Source of the DNA: Cafeteria roenbergensis
Taxonomy: Eukaryota > Sar > Bigyra > Bicosoecida > Cafeteriaceae
DNA length: 64,000 nucleotides
Direction of reading: 5' to 3'
Assembly: GCA_008330645.1 (NCBI GenBank)
Contig: VLTN01000018.1
Location: 62,001 to 126,000, forward strand
Part shown: positions 20,772 through 29,115 of the stretch, in pieces
Layout of the letters: each line of letters starts with the position of its first letter
How positions within the stretch are numbered: position 1 is the stretch's first letter
Program-made: the position numbers and the translations under genes
The notes under the pieces: generated by a model
Told to the model about the DNA's origin: nothing
Seen by the model: the letters and a program-made list of their open reading frames with translations, nothing else
Database searches by the model: none

Positions 20772-22695
20772 ATGGCAGCAGCAACGCCAGCCTCCCCAGC
20801 GGCCTCAACGGCCAGCGGTCCTGTCGCCTCCGCCGAAGCCAAGCCGTACGATGCGATCGTTCGCAGGTGCCACCCGTCAGCACACTACGACATCGACCGG
20901 CGCGCCTTGGGGAAGGGATCTTTCGGCACTGTTTTTCAGGGAGTAGACAAGTCCAGCGGGCTCACCGTTGCTCTCAAGTTCAGCCACAACCACCTCAAAG
21001 AACCGGCGATGAAGGGTGCGCGCGATGAGGCCGTGGCTATGCAAGAGGTGAGCATTGGACGCCCCGCGCAGCAATGCGCGTCCGCGCTCGGGCCTGGCCC
21101 GCTCCCGCTGGTCCGGACCCGACTCCCCCTGCCGCCCCGAGGCGACCATCGAGTGGGCTGGCTGGAAGTGGTCCTCGCTGACTTGGTTGATGCAAGGAAG
21201 GGCGCGGCCCGCATTCAGGCAGGGAGTCGGAGGGGGGAACCAGATACCGACGCAACCAGGCTGCGTTTTCGAGTTGCCTTTTCCCGTTGGCGCCGTGCTG
21301 CCTGTGCAGATCATGGACCGCACGAAGCGCCACCCCAACCTCGCCAAGTTCATCGCCGTGTACGAGTTCCCCAACCCTCACGCCCGGACCGGTGTCTGCA
21401 TCGTCCTCGTTCTCCAGCTGTGGGCGGGCGGCAGCCTGCTCGAGAAGGTCATGGACCTCATCGGCAAGGGCGTGTGGTCCGAGGCCTACGCGGCCCAGGC
21501 TTTCTCGCAGCTCCTGCAGTCCATGAAGGCCATGCACGAGGCCGACGGCACGGGCAGCTTCGTCCACTGCGACGTGAAGCTGGACAACGACTTCGTGTCG
21601 GACGACTCACGGGACGCGTACGCCATCACGGGGGACTTTGGCGAGACGGTTTGGGTGCCGAGGGACCCTGCCAACCCGCACCGAACCTTCCGTCGTCGCC
21701 GCTTCGTGGGGACGGCGACGTACGCGGCCCCCGAGCAGCTCATCGCCGACTCCAGCGGACACCACACGTACTCGCCCGCAGCCGACATGTGGTCGATGGG
21801 CGTGACGCTGTTCTGCATTCTGAACCAGGCGTTCCCCTTCCCCCGCGAGGACGGGCCTAAGCTGCGAGAGGCGGTGCGCTCGGCCCGCCACTACGCCTTC
21901 CACAGGGCGGTGCAGGACGATGCCAAGGACCTGATCGAGAAGCTGCTGTCGGTGGACCCGACTGCCCGGCCGACGGCGGCAGAAGCGCTGGAGCACCCGT
22001 GGATCCGTCGGGCGACGGTGGGCGACCTGGCGGCGACGCGGTCGATGTTCAACCTCCCCACGGCTGGGGCCGGCGGCGTGATCGTCAAGGGCGTGGCGGA
22101 GGAGGCCGCGGACTTGTCTGTCACCAATTCTGCGGACCGGCTTCTCAGCCAGCTCGGTGGCGGGCTGTCGCTTGAGCAGTTCAACCTGATCCGCTCCAAG
22201 CTGGGCGAGGTGCTCGGCGCGGGCTACGACATCAAGACGGCCGAGCTGACCGAGGAGCAGTTTGAGGAGGTCATGTCGAAAATCTCCATCCGCGGCCTGG
22301 TGATCTCCCGGCTGTTCCGCGTGCTGGACACCGACGGGAACGGCAAGCTGAGCGTGGACGAGCTCACAGTGGGCATCTCCCGCATCACGGAGCCGTCCGA
22401 GGACCGCGCCCGTCTGGTGTTCAGCATGTACGACGCGGACGGGGACGGGTCCGTCACCATGAAGGAGTTGACCGACGTGCTGCGCGCCTGCGCGACGGAC
22501 GACCCCGCGCTGGAGCGGGTCAAGGCGGAGCGCCTCGTCGCCGAGCTGAGCGCCCTGGACGTGGACAAGTCGGGCGTTGTGACGCTGGAGCAGTTCCTGG
22601 AGGCTGTGGGGCGGAACCCGTTCCTTGCGAAGCTGATGCTGCAGCCAAACGAGCACTTCCGCCGCTTCGTGTCGGTGGCCCCCTCGACGGCGTAA
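20772..22695 (+). CDS. Calcium-dependent protein kinase-like, array copy 3
   Basis: Exons 20772..21047 and 21310..22695 (phase 0) give 553 aa. Glycine loop GKGSFGTVFQG, VALK, HCDVKLDN, DFG and YAAPEQL are all intact, followed by three EF-hand loops (DTDGNGKLS, DADGDGSVT, DVDKSGVVT). Exon 2 is almost the same as that of copy 2 over most of its length, apart from short patches: the first 110 nt, and a linker at about 22105-22152 reading ADLSVTNSADRLLSQ where copy 2 has GDLTSKGSSADLLRE. Exon 1 and the intron are clearly diverged. The start MAAATP parallels the other copies; an upstream in-frame Met at 20736 exists. Confidence 0.87.
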
Positions 22696-22924
22696 ACGCT
22701 GCGAGCGAACGGCCAAGCCGTCTCACCACCATCGTGCGTATTTCCTTCTCCGCCTCTTGTGCGGGCACGTGCTGTGTACCCAGACTTTGCGTGAACCAAG
22801 GCATGTGGTTGAACAACAACTCCGCCCTGTCTGCACGCGTGGCAACTGCCTCTCTGCCAGGCCACGCACTCGCCACTCGGCGCGTTGCGCGTGGCCTGCG
22901 CCCCGCCCTCGCTTGCCGGCCGCC

Positions 22925-24676
22925 ATGGCAAGCATGGAGGACCTGGCGCGCCGCATGGACCAGCTCGCGGCCTCCTTTCAGCGGCTCGAGGCGAGGCTGG
23001 ACAGCGCGCCGGCGCCCGGCTCAAGCTTGCGGCCGATCAGGGCACGCCTGGAGGCCCAGTCCCGACCAGCCTCTGACGCTCCCGGGTCGCCAGCCCTTGC
23101 GCCGGACAAGGATGTATACTCGACGGAGGAAGAGGCCAAAGCGAAGCGCGCGCGGCCTGCAATGTACCCGCACACGCCGCGCAGGCGTCTCGACACCCTG
23201 GAGATGGCCGCCCGCAAGTACAAGGACTCCGAGGCGCTGGACTTCCTGCAGCTGAAAGAAATGCAAGGGTTCTACAACCTGGCCGCCATCCTCCTCGTCT
23301 TCTCCGTGTCCTACATTGTGCTTCGCAACGTCGTGGAGCACGGCTTCCGACAGGATCCGATTGCCCATTTCCTTTGCCCCCAGGCGTTTCGCGACGCGAT
23401 GATTGCTGGCGGCATCATCACTACAGCGGTTGCGTTTAGTATGCTGGTGTTTTTGCTGCAGCGGGCGGTCGTGTCGGGCTGGATGAGCCCGAGCGTGATG
23501 CTCGGCCTCTACGCTGGAGTGCAGTGCCTTTCGCTGACTGGGGCCGTCGCCGCCGTGTACCTGACGCCGATTGGGCCGCTGCCGGCGGCTGGGTCGCTGT
23601 GCATGACCATGGTGCTCAACCTCAAGAGCCACTCTTTCGTGGCCACCAACCTGGCGCTGGCTCGCGAGCGCGTCGAGCTCATCGCCAAGTGCCGCGCCTC
23701 AGACGACGACGGCGCCGAGGACGCCGACACCGAGGGAGCGGAGCGGCCACCCCGCCAGAAGCAGGCAGGCAATGCCGCAGCCAAGCGACGCAGGCGCGGC
23801 AGGGCCCGCGCCGAGGCCGTCGCGAAGGAGGAGACTGCACCGGCCTCCGACCCAGCCGCCTCGCCAGAGCAAAGCTCTCCCGAAGCTGGCGCCGACGGCG
23901 CTGACGATGGCGCGGTCACCGCTGCCCCTTCTCGCCGGCTGGCGGCCCTGAAGTACCCCGGGAACGTGACACCGCTCAACTTTGCCTATTTCCTCGCGTG
24001 CCCGTCGCTGGTCTACGAGCCCTACTTTCCCCGCACCAAGCGCCGCCGATGGAAGTTCATTTTCCGAAAGTCCTTGGAGATGCTGGCCTGCTTCGTGCTC
24101 GAGTACGCGCTCCTCACCCAGTTCCTCCTCCCCGTTCTGGCTGCCCCGAGCCCGTACGGCCCGCTCATGGAGATTGCGAAGCTTGCCATGCCCTCAATGG
24201 CCATGTGGCTCGTGGGCTTTTATGCCATCTTCCACTGCATGTTGGGCGTGGCGGCGGAGCTCCTGCTCTACGCCGACGCGCGCTTCTATGACGCCTGGTG
24301 GTCCGCCACATCCCTGGATGCCTTTTGGCGCCTCTGGAACAAGCCAGTGCACGAGTTCTTGCTCCGACACGTGTACGTGGAGGGCATTCACTACGCCAGG
24401 TGGAACAAGGGGTGGGCGCTCTTCGCGGTGTTCCTCATTTCTGCAGTGGCGCACGAGATCGTCTTTTCGGCAAGCTTCAAGACGGCGCGACCCTGGTTCG
24501 CGCTGGGCATGCTCGCCCAGATGCCGCTCATTGCCCTCAGCAAGCGCTTCAAGGGGTCCAGAAGGGGAAACTTTGTGGTGTGGTTCTCGCTCTTCCTGGG
24601 GCAGCCGCTCATCGAGATCCTCTACTTCCGCGAGTGGATGGCAACGAAGAAGGGGCAGTTCTTCTGCGTGGACTGA
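22925..24676 (+). CDS. DGAT1: Diacylglycerol O-acyltransferase 1 (MBOAT family)
   Basis: 583 aa, single exon. An ER multi-pass enzyme that esterifies diacylglycerol with acyl-CoA to triacylglycerol. A hydrophilic N terminus of about 115 residues is followed by several membrane helices. DGAT1-type signatures: YPGNVTPLNFAYFLACPSL, YEPYFPRTKRRR, then RFYDAWWSATSLDAFW, WNKPVHEFLLRHVY, the expected catalytic His at about 510 in SAVAHEIVF, and GNFVVWFSLFLGQPL. The match is closer to DGAT1 than to sterol acyltransferases. Oddities: the usual FYxDWWN motif is altered here to FYDAWWS, and a charged insert of about 80 residues (about 256-338, with KRRRRGRARA) interrupts the region before the conserved half. 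The start is the Met after the leader; upstream open frame lacks conservation. Confidence 0.87.
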   Translation: MASMEDLARRMDQLAASFQRLEARLDSAPAPGSSLRPIRARLEAQSRPASDAPGSPALAPDKDVYSTEEEAKAKRARPAMYPHTPRRRLDTLEMAARKYKDSEALDFLQLKEMQGFYNLAAILLVFSVSYIVLRNVVEHGFRQDPIAHFLCPQAFRDAMIAGGIITTAVAFSMLVFLLQRAVVSGWMSPSVMLGLYAGVQCLSLTGAVAAVYLTPIGPLPAAGSLCMTMVLNLKSHSFVATNLALARERVELIAKCRASDDDGAEDADTEGAERPPRQKQAGNAAAKRRRRGRARAEAVAKEETAPASDPAASPEQSSPEAGADGADDGAVTAAPSRRLAALKYPGNVTPLNFAYFLACPSLVYEPYFPRTKRRRWKFIFRKSLEMLACFVLEYALLTQFLLPVLAAPSPYGPLMEIAKLAMPSMAMWLVGFYAIFHCMLGVAAELLLYADARFYDAWWSATSLDAFWRLWNKPVHEFLLRHVYVEGIHYARWNKGWALFAVFLISAVAHEIVFSASFKTARPWFALGMLAQMPLIALSKRFKGSRRGNFVVWFSLFLGQPLIEILYFREWMATKKGQFFCVD

Positions 24677-25157
24677 CGGGCGGGCGCCGCGCCGAACAGG
24701 CCCGCACCGGCGCAAAGGTTAGGAGCAGTGGGGGCGCTGGGTCGCGCATGCGCTGCGGCGCCAAAGCCTCCGCCCGCGAGCAGGGGGGAGCTGCTCTGCC
24801 TCGCTTGCAAACGCGGCTTGAATGTGTCATGCCAATCGTTGTGAGTGAGAAGGCCAGCCCTTGCGAAGCCTGGCACTCGAACCGAGGCCTCTCTGTCCAA
24901 ACCAACGACCAACATCACACCAAGCCCTGTCGGCCTCTCGGGGGCATTCCTCAGCTCGATCGGAGCCGCTGGCAGGATTCCACAGCGAACGGCCCCCTCC
25001 GCTCCATTCGCACGCACACGCACACAAGCACACACGCACAAACACTCCCACGAGGGACAACGAAAGAACAGATACATACACACGCGCACTTGCCGCACGC
25101 CCAGCCCACTGCCGGGCCCGCCAGCCAGCCCTGCTCCCTCGCGCCGAGTTCCTGGCC
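24677..25157. other. Convergent intergenic stretch with CA-rich microsatellite
   Basis: 481 bp between the ends of DGAT1 (+) and the ankyrin gene (-). It contains a CA-rich tract and no gene. A tRNA-like T-arm string near 24870-24890 was examined and rejected. Confidence 0.45.
25011..25045. repeat. Imperfect CA microsatellite
   Basis: Alternating CA with G interruptions (cacgcacacgcacacaag and continuing), plus a shorter patch at about 25075-25088. Intergenic. Confidence 0.8.
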
Positions 25158-26223
25158 TCAGAGCTTGAGGCGAATCCCCCGCGACTTGACGAGCTGCGCC
25201 GCTCGCATCGAGGCCAGCACTTCGCACACGCCGGTGTGCCCGCCCTCCGCAGCCGCGGCCATGGCAGACCGCCCTTCGTCGTCCACCGCGGCGAGGCTCG
25301 CCCCCATCTCCGCCAGGATCATGACGGGAGCGAATTCGCCAGCGTACGCCGCCGTCAGCACCGGGGTCCGCCCGCGTGCGTCCCGCGGGTCGACGCTGCA
25401 ACCCGCAGCCAGGCAGCTGGTGGCAACCTCTGCGGCGCCGCAACCCGCCGCCACGTGAAGCAGGGTTGACCCATCGCTCACAGCCTCGGGAAGAGGGTGC
25501 GGCCGCTCACCCTCCCGTCCGTCACAGCTGCTACCACCGCTGCCGGCGCCTGCGGCGGGGGGACGACGGAACAGCAGCCTCTTGTCCAGCAGCTCCACCC
25601 GAAAGGCTGCGGCGTCAAACGGCTTCTCGGCACCGAACGTGGCGCCACGGGCGCGAGCGGCCGCCGTTGATGCAACCAGCCTCGCGGCAGCGCTTACTCT
25701 GGCGGACTCCACGGCCGTGGCGGCGTCAAGCATCGCCTCGACCACCTTGAAGGCGTCCGCCGCGGCCGCGTGGTGGATCGGCAACATTCCCGCCTGCGAG
25801 CGCCAAGGCGCCGTCACGACGCGCGCGGATGCCCGCAACGTTAAGACAGAGGGTGGTAGCGTGCGGTGCAAGGGCATTCAGGAGCCCGGGTGGGGCAGCT
25901 CGGCCCCGGAGCCCGGGGGCCGAGGCGGCGCGCGGCCGCGGAGCGACGGCAGCCGCGCTCACGTCGTCGGCAATGGATGGGTCCGCCCCTTGGGAGATGA
26001 GCAGCTTTGAAGCCGAGACAAAACCGCCGCGCACCGCCACGTGCAGCAGTGTGGACCCGGTCTCGACGCCAAGGGCTGCACACTCGTCCCGGTCGCGCAG
26101 GATGGCCCGCGCGTTTCCGCCGGCAACCACCGCGCGCGCGATGGACGCGCACTTGCCCTCCGCCACGAAGCCCACGAGCTCCCGCGTCTTGTCCGCCTCG
26201 ATCCGCCTCGCGAGGTCGTCCAT
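25158..26223 (-). CDS. Ankyrin-repeat protein
   Basis: Exons 26223..25963 and 25793..25158 (phase 0, gtgag donor, gctcgcag acceptor) give 298 aa. Ankyrin units are visible as GSTLLHVAVRGGFVSASKLL plus QGADPSIADD, then across the splice AGMLPIHHAAAADAFKVVEA, then GSTLLHVAAGCGAAEVATSC with AAGCSVDPRDARGRTPVL, AAYAGEFAPVMILAEMG, and SAMAAAAEGGHTGVCEVL. That makes at least four or five repeats, with a non-repeat linker of about 60 residues around residues 110-170. No other domain. Ankyrin stacks bind protein partners; the partner cannot be inferred. The junction joins two half-repeats in register, which supports the exon model. Confidence 0.8.
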
Positions 26224-26457
26224 TCGCGCGCGCCGCTCGCTGGCCCCTGCCCCCCCGCTGCCCGGACCCCTGTGCAAACCGACTCGTCTCTCGCGTGGCG
26301 CAGTCGCAAATATTTGGGCCGGCGGATAGACAGGGCCCGGCGTCGGGAGGCGCGGCACTCTGCAGGACGGCCCCTCAGTCTCCATGTTTTGGCGAGCAGC
26401 GGCAGGGCAGCACACTCATTCAACTTGCGGCCGACATGCGCCGCGGGGAAAGCGTGG

Positions 26458-27933
26458 CTAGTCGCTTCCCGAGTCGCGAATCGCGCTCGCGAAGCGGCGG
26501 AATGCTTCGTCGAGCTGCTCGTGGCTGGCGACGGAAAACGACGCGCGGACGAACGCCGAATGCGCCGAGCCGCCCCCCGGAACGAAAGCGCTTCCCGGAA
26601 CGAACAGGACGCCTGCCGCGGCCGCGCGCTCCTTGACAAGCGCGGTGGTGTCCGCGAGGCCCGGCACCTTGATCCAGGCGAACATGCCGCCGGACGGAAC
26701 GGCGTACAGCTCGGCCAGACCAGGATCCCGCAGGTGCTTGTTGATGGCCTCGATGCAGGCGTCGCGCTGGGAGCGGTAAAAGGACGCCACCTCGGCGATG
26801 TGGGCCTCCATGTCGCCCATGCAGCGGGCGCTGCCGTCCTCCGCGGGGGGCGTCTTGTCGCCCACGCCCCAGTGGCGGAAGAGCTCGAGAACGAGCGCCT
26901 GTGACACGCCCGACGTGTGGAGGCAGCTTGCCTGGGCGTGCAGCCCCAGGGCGTCAACGAGCTCCTTGGGGCCGGTGACGGTCCCGATGCGCAGGCCGGC
27001 GGAGAGGAGCTTGGAGAAGGAGTCGAAGCGGAGAACGCGGCCGTCCTCGTCCATGCTCAGCAGCGAGGGGGTGCGGGCCACCGGGGTCGAGGAGCGGGCC
27101 GCAGCGGCTGCGGCGTCCGCGTCGGCGTCTGCGGGGTCGACCACCTCCCCAAAGTCGAGGAAGCGGTACGGGTCGTCCTCGATGATGAGGCTGCCCAGGC
27201 GGCGGGCTGCCGCGTACAGACGCCGCCGGTTCTCGAGGGGCATGGTGGCCCCAGTGGGGTTGCCCGCGGTGGGGATGACGTAGATGAGGCGTGGCCTGGG
27301 GCCAGCGCGCTCACCGCTCTCGAAGGCAGCGGCGAGCTCCTCCACGGCGCCCACGTCGATGCCGGTGCCGTCGGTCGACGACGGGATGGTGATCAGGGGG
27401 CAACCGATGGGCTCGAGGGCCGCGAGGGTCCCGCTGTACGTTGGAGCCTCGATGACGACCGGGGTTTCTTCGTCCAAGAACGTGTCGAAGGCCTTGGCCA
27501 GAAGGTCCTGGCTGCCAGTGCCCACCATGACAGCCATGCGGTCCCCAGCAGCGCCGGGCGGGCTGTGCTCCCCGCGTTGCACGCGCTCCAAGCGGCTGAC
27601 AAGCTCAGGAATGCCCGGCGTGGGAGAATACTGAAGCGCAGCGCGAACTGACTCTTCGGACAACGACAATACCGTGCCGTCGCGCAGGGTGACGGAGATT
27701 CCGGAGAAGGGGAACAGGGCAGGGTTTGGCATGCCCCCGCCGAGGGAGATGAGCCCGGCGGGCGCGGTTGCAAGAACGGCCTGCAACGCCCGGATGGGCG
27801 ACGGCTTGCGCCGAGCCGCGCGGGTGTTGAGGAACGAAGCGTACGACTCCACAGGCACAGAGGTTGGCATAGCAGCTAGGTTGAGGTCGGCGCGCCGCGC
27901 GAATGTCCCCAGTGCTGGCGCGAAGAGCGTCAT
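26458..27933 (-). CDS. AADAT: PLP aminotransferase, kynurenine/2-aminoadipate type
   Basis: 491 aa, fold-type I class I/II aminotransferase resembling AADAT/KAT II. It moves an amino group from an amino acid such as kynurenine or 2-aminoadipate to a 2-oxo acid. Motifs: ISLGGGMPNPALFPF near the N terminus, YSPTPGIPELV, GSQDLLAKAFDTFLD, VIEAPTYSG, the Asn/Pro cofactor loop IPTAGNPTGATM, the aspartate in IIEDDPYRFLDF, and the Schiff-base Lys near residue 308 in FDSFSKLLSAGLRIG. About 65 residues precede the fold; the first 20 or so (MTLFAPALGTFARRADLNL) could be a mitochondrial targeting peptide, or translation may start at MPTSVP. An Ala/Asp-rich insert follows the PYRFLDF block. Substrate is not certain from sequence. 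It is head to head with NIT1. Confidence 0.87.
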   Translation of the reverse strand: MTLFAPALGTFARRADLNLAAMPTSVPVESYASFLNTRAARRKPSPIRALQAVLATAPAGLISLGGGMPNPALFPFSGISVTLRDGTVLSLSEESVRAALQYSPTPGIPELVSRLERVQRGEHSPPGAAGDRMAVMVGTGSQDLLAKAFDTFLDEETPVVIEAPTYSGTLAALEPIGCPLITIPSSTDGTGIDVGAVEELAAAFESGERAGPRPRLIYVIPTAGNPTGATMPLENRRRLYAAARRLGSLIIEDDPYRFLDFGEVVDPADADADAAAAAARSSTPVARTPSLLSMDEDGRVLRFDSFSKLLSAGLRIGTVTGPKELVDALGLHAQASCLHTSGVSQALVLELFRHWGVGDKTPPAEDGSARCMGDMEAHIAEVASFYRSQRDACIEAINKHLRDPGLAELYAVPSGGMFAWIKVPGLADTTALVKERAAAAGVLFVPGSAFVPGGGSAHSAFVRASFSVASHEQLDEAFRRFASAIRDSGSD

Positions 27934-28105
27934 GCTGCGACGCAAGAACTCTCGAGCACTCGAGCTTTGCTGCCTCGTCGGCCGTCGCCTCGCCCTCTGC
28001 ATTTGCAGCTCTGCCCTGCTGCCGCCGCCAGCCCGCTGCACGCCCCCGCTCCGCGCCGGGACGGTGCTCGGCGCTGGGACGATTGCGGGTGCAGCTCCTG
28101 GCGCG
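27934..28105. promoter_or_regulatory. Short bidirectional promoter, aminotransferase (-) / NIT1 (+)
   Basis: 172 bp between the two preferred start codons. A + strand Met codon at 27932, in frame with NIT1, overlaps the aminotransferase ATG on the other strand in a CATG palindrome (27931-27934). If used, it would add a 58-residue leader to NIT1. Confidence 0.45.
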
Positions 28106-28984
28106 ATGGCTGCGGCTCGGGGCGTGCGCGTCGCTGTGGGGCAATTGTGTTCCACAACCAGCGTTGCAGAAAACTTGGAGAGCATCTCCAAGCTGGCGGC
28201 CCGCGCTGCTGCGGGGGGCGCCGCCATGCTGTTTTTGCCGGAGGCCAGCTACGCCATGGGAGTGAGTGCGGGCGACGCAGACGTTCTCTCCCAAGTTCCC
28301 ATGGCCAAAGACCGCCTCGGCGCCATCGCGCGGGAAGCGTCGTTGTGGATCTCGGTGGGCGGACATGCGGAGGCACCGGAAGCGGGAGACGCGAGAGTGG
28401 ACAACGTCCACTTTGTGTTTGGCCCCGACGGTGCAGCCCGGGCCGCCTACACCAAGACGCACCTGTTCGACGCCAGCACGTCTTCCGGCGTGCTGCGGGA
28501 GAGCGCGCACACCCGCCCCGGCGCTGAGCTTGTGGCGCTGCGGGGAACGCCAGTGGGGACCCTGGGGCTCATGACGTGCTACGACGCTCGCTTCCCGCGC
28601 GTCAGTGAGCGCCTTCGGTTCGAGGCAGGGGCCTCGGTGCTGGCCGTGCCGTCTGCCTTCACGGTGCCCACCGGGGCAGCGCACTGGGAGCTGCTGATGC
28701 GGTGCCGCGCTGTTGAGACGCAGTGCTACGTCGTGGCCGCGGCCCAGTGGGGCGACCACGGTGGCGGGCGGCGCACCTGGGGCCACACCATGGTGGTCGA
28801 CCCGTGGGGCACGGTGGTGGCCCAGTGCGGGGAGGGCGCGGACGAGCTAGTCTTCGCTGACATTTGCGACAGTGTCATCAGCAGGGTCAGAGAGGCCATG
28901 CCTCTTGAGAGCCAGCGGCGAGAGGACCTGTACGAGCGCGATTCGGCAAGCCTACGCGTGCTTGGCGAGACCTCCCCTCCGTAG
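28106..28984 (+). CDS. NIT1: NIT1-like deaminated glutathione amidase (nitrilase superfamily)
   Basis: 292 aa, single exon. The catalytic triad of the nitrilase fold is present: Glu 46 in LFLPEASY, Lys 117 in YTKTHLFD, Cys 158 in LMTCYDARFP. Other NIT1-type blocks are RVDNVHFVFGPDG, SAFTVPTGAAHWELLMRCRA and GHTMVVDPWGTVVA. NIT1 hydrolyses deaminated glutathione, a dead-end product made when transaminases act on glutathione. Upstream in-frame codons from 27932 encode a basic, Leu/Cys-rich leader (MLRRKNSRALELCCLVGRR) that could be a mitochondrial presequence. Dual targeting by alternative starts is known for NIT1 elsewhere. The main start is chosen because conserved sequence begins seven residues later. 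Confidence 0.88.
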   Translation: MAAARGVRVAVGQLCSTTSVAENLESISKLAARAAAGGAAMLFLPEASYAMGVSAGDADVLSQVPMAKDRLGAIAREASLWISVGGHAEAPEAGDARVDNVHFVFGPDGAARAAYTKTHLFDASTSSGVLRESAHTRPGAELVALRGTPVGTLGLMTCYDARFPRVSERLRFEAGASVLAVPSAFTVPTGAAHWELLMRCRAVETQCYVVAAAQWGDHGGGRRTWGHTMVVDPWGTVVAQCGEGADELVFADICDSVISRVREAMPLESQRREDLYERDSASLRVLGETSPP

Positions 28985-29115
28985 GGGAAGGAGCGCGAGG
29001 AGGGAAATTGTAGTCCACAGTTCTGCATCTTGCCCCAGCTCAACTGTTTGCCCTTGCACTCAAGCCTACACGCACCATGTGACATGCACACTTGCGCAAG
29101 GCCCCCAGGCAAAGC

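Noticed and set aside
24860-24910. tRNA-like T-arm (ggttcgag on the - strand)
   Set aside because: No complementary 5-bp stem, no acceptor stem or anticodon arm could be folded by eye.
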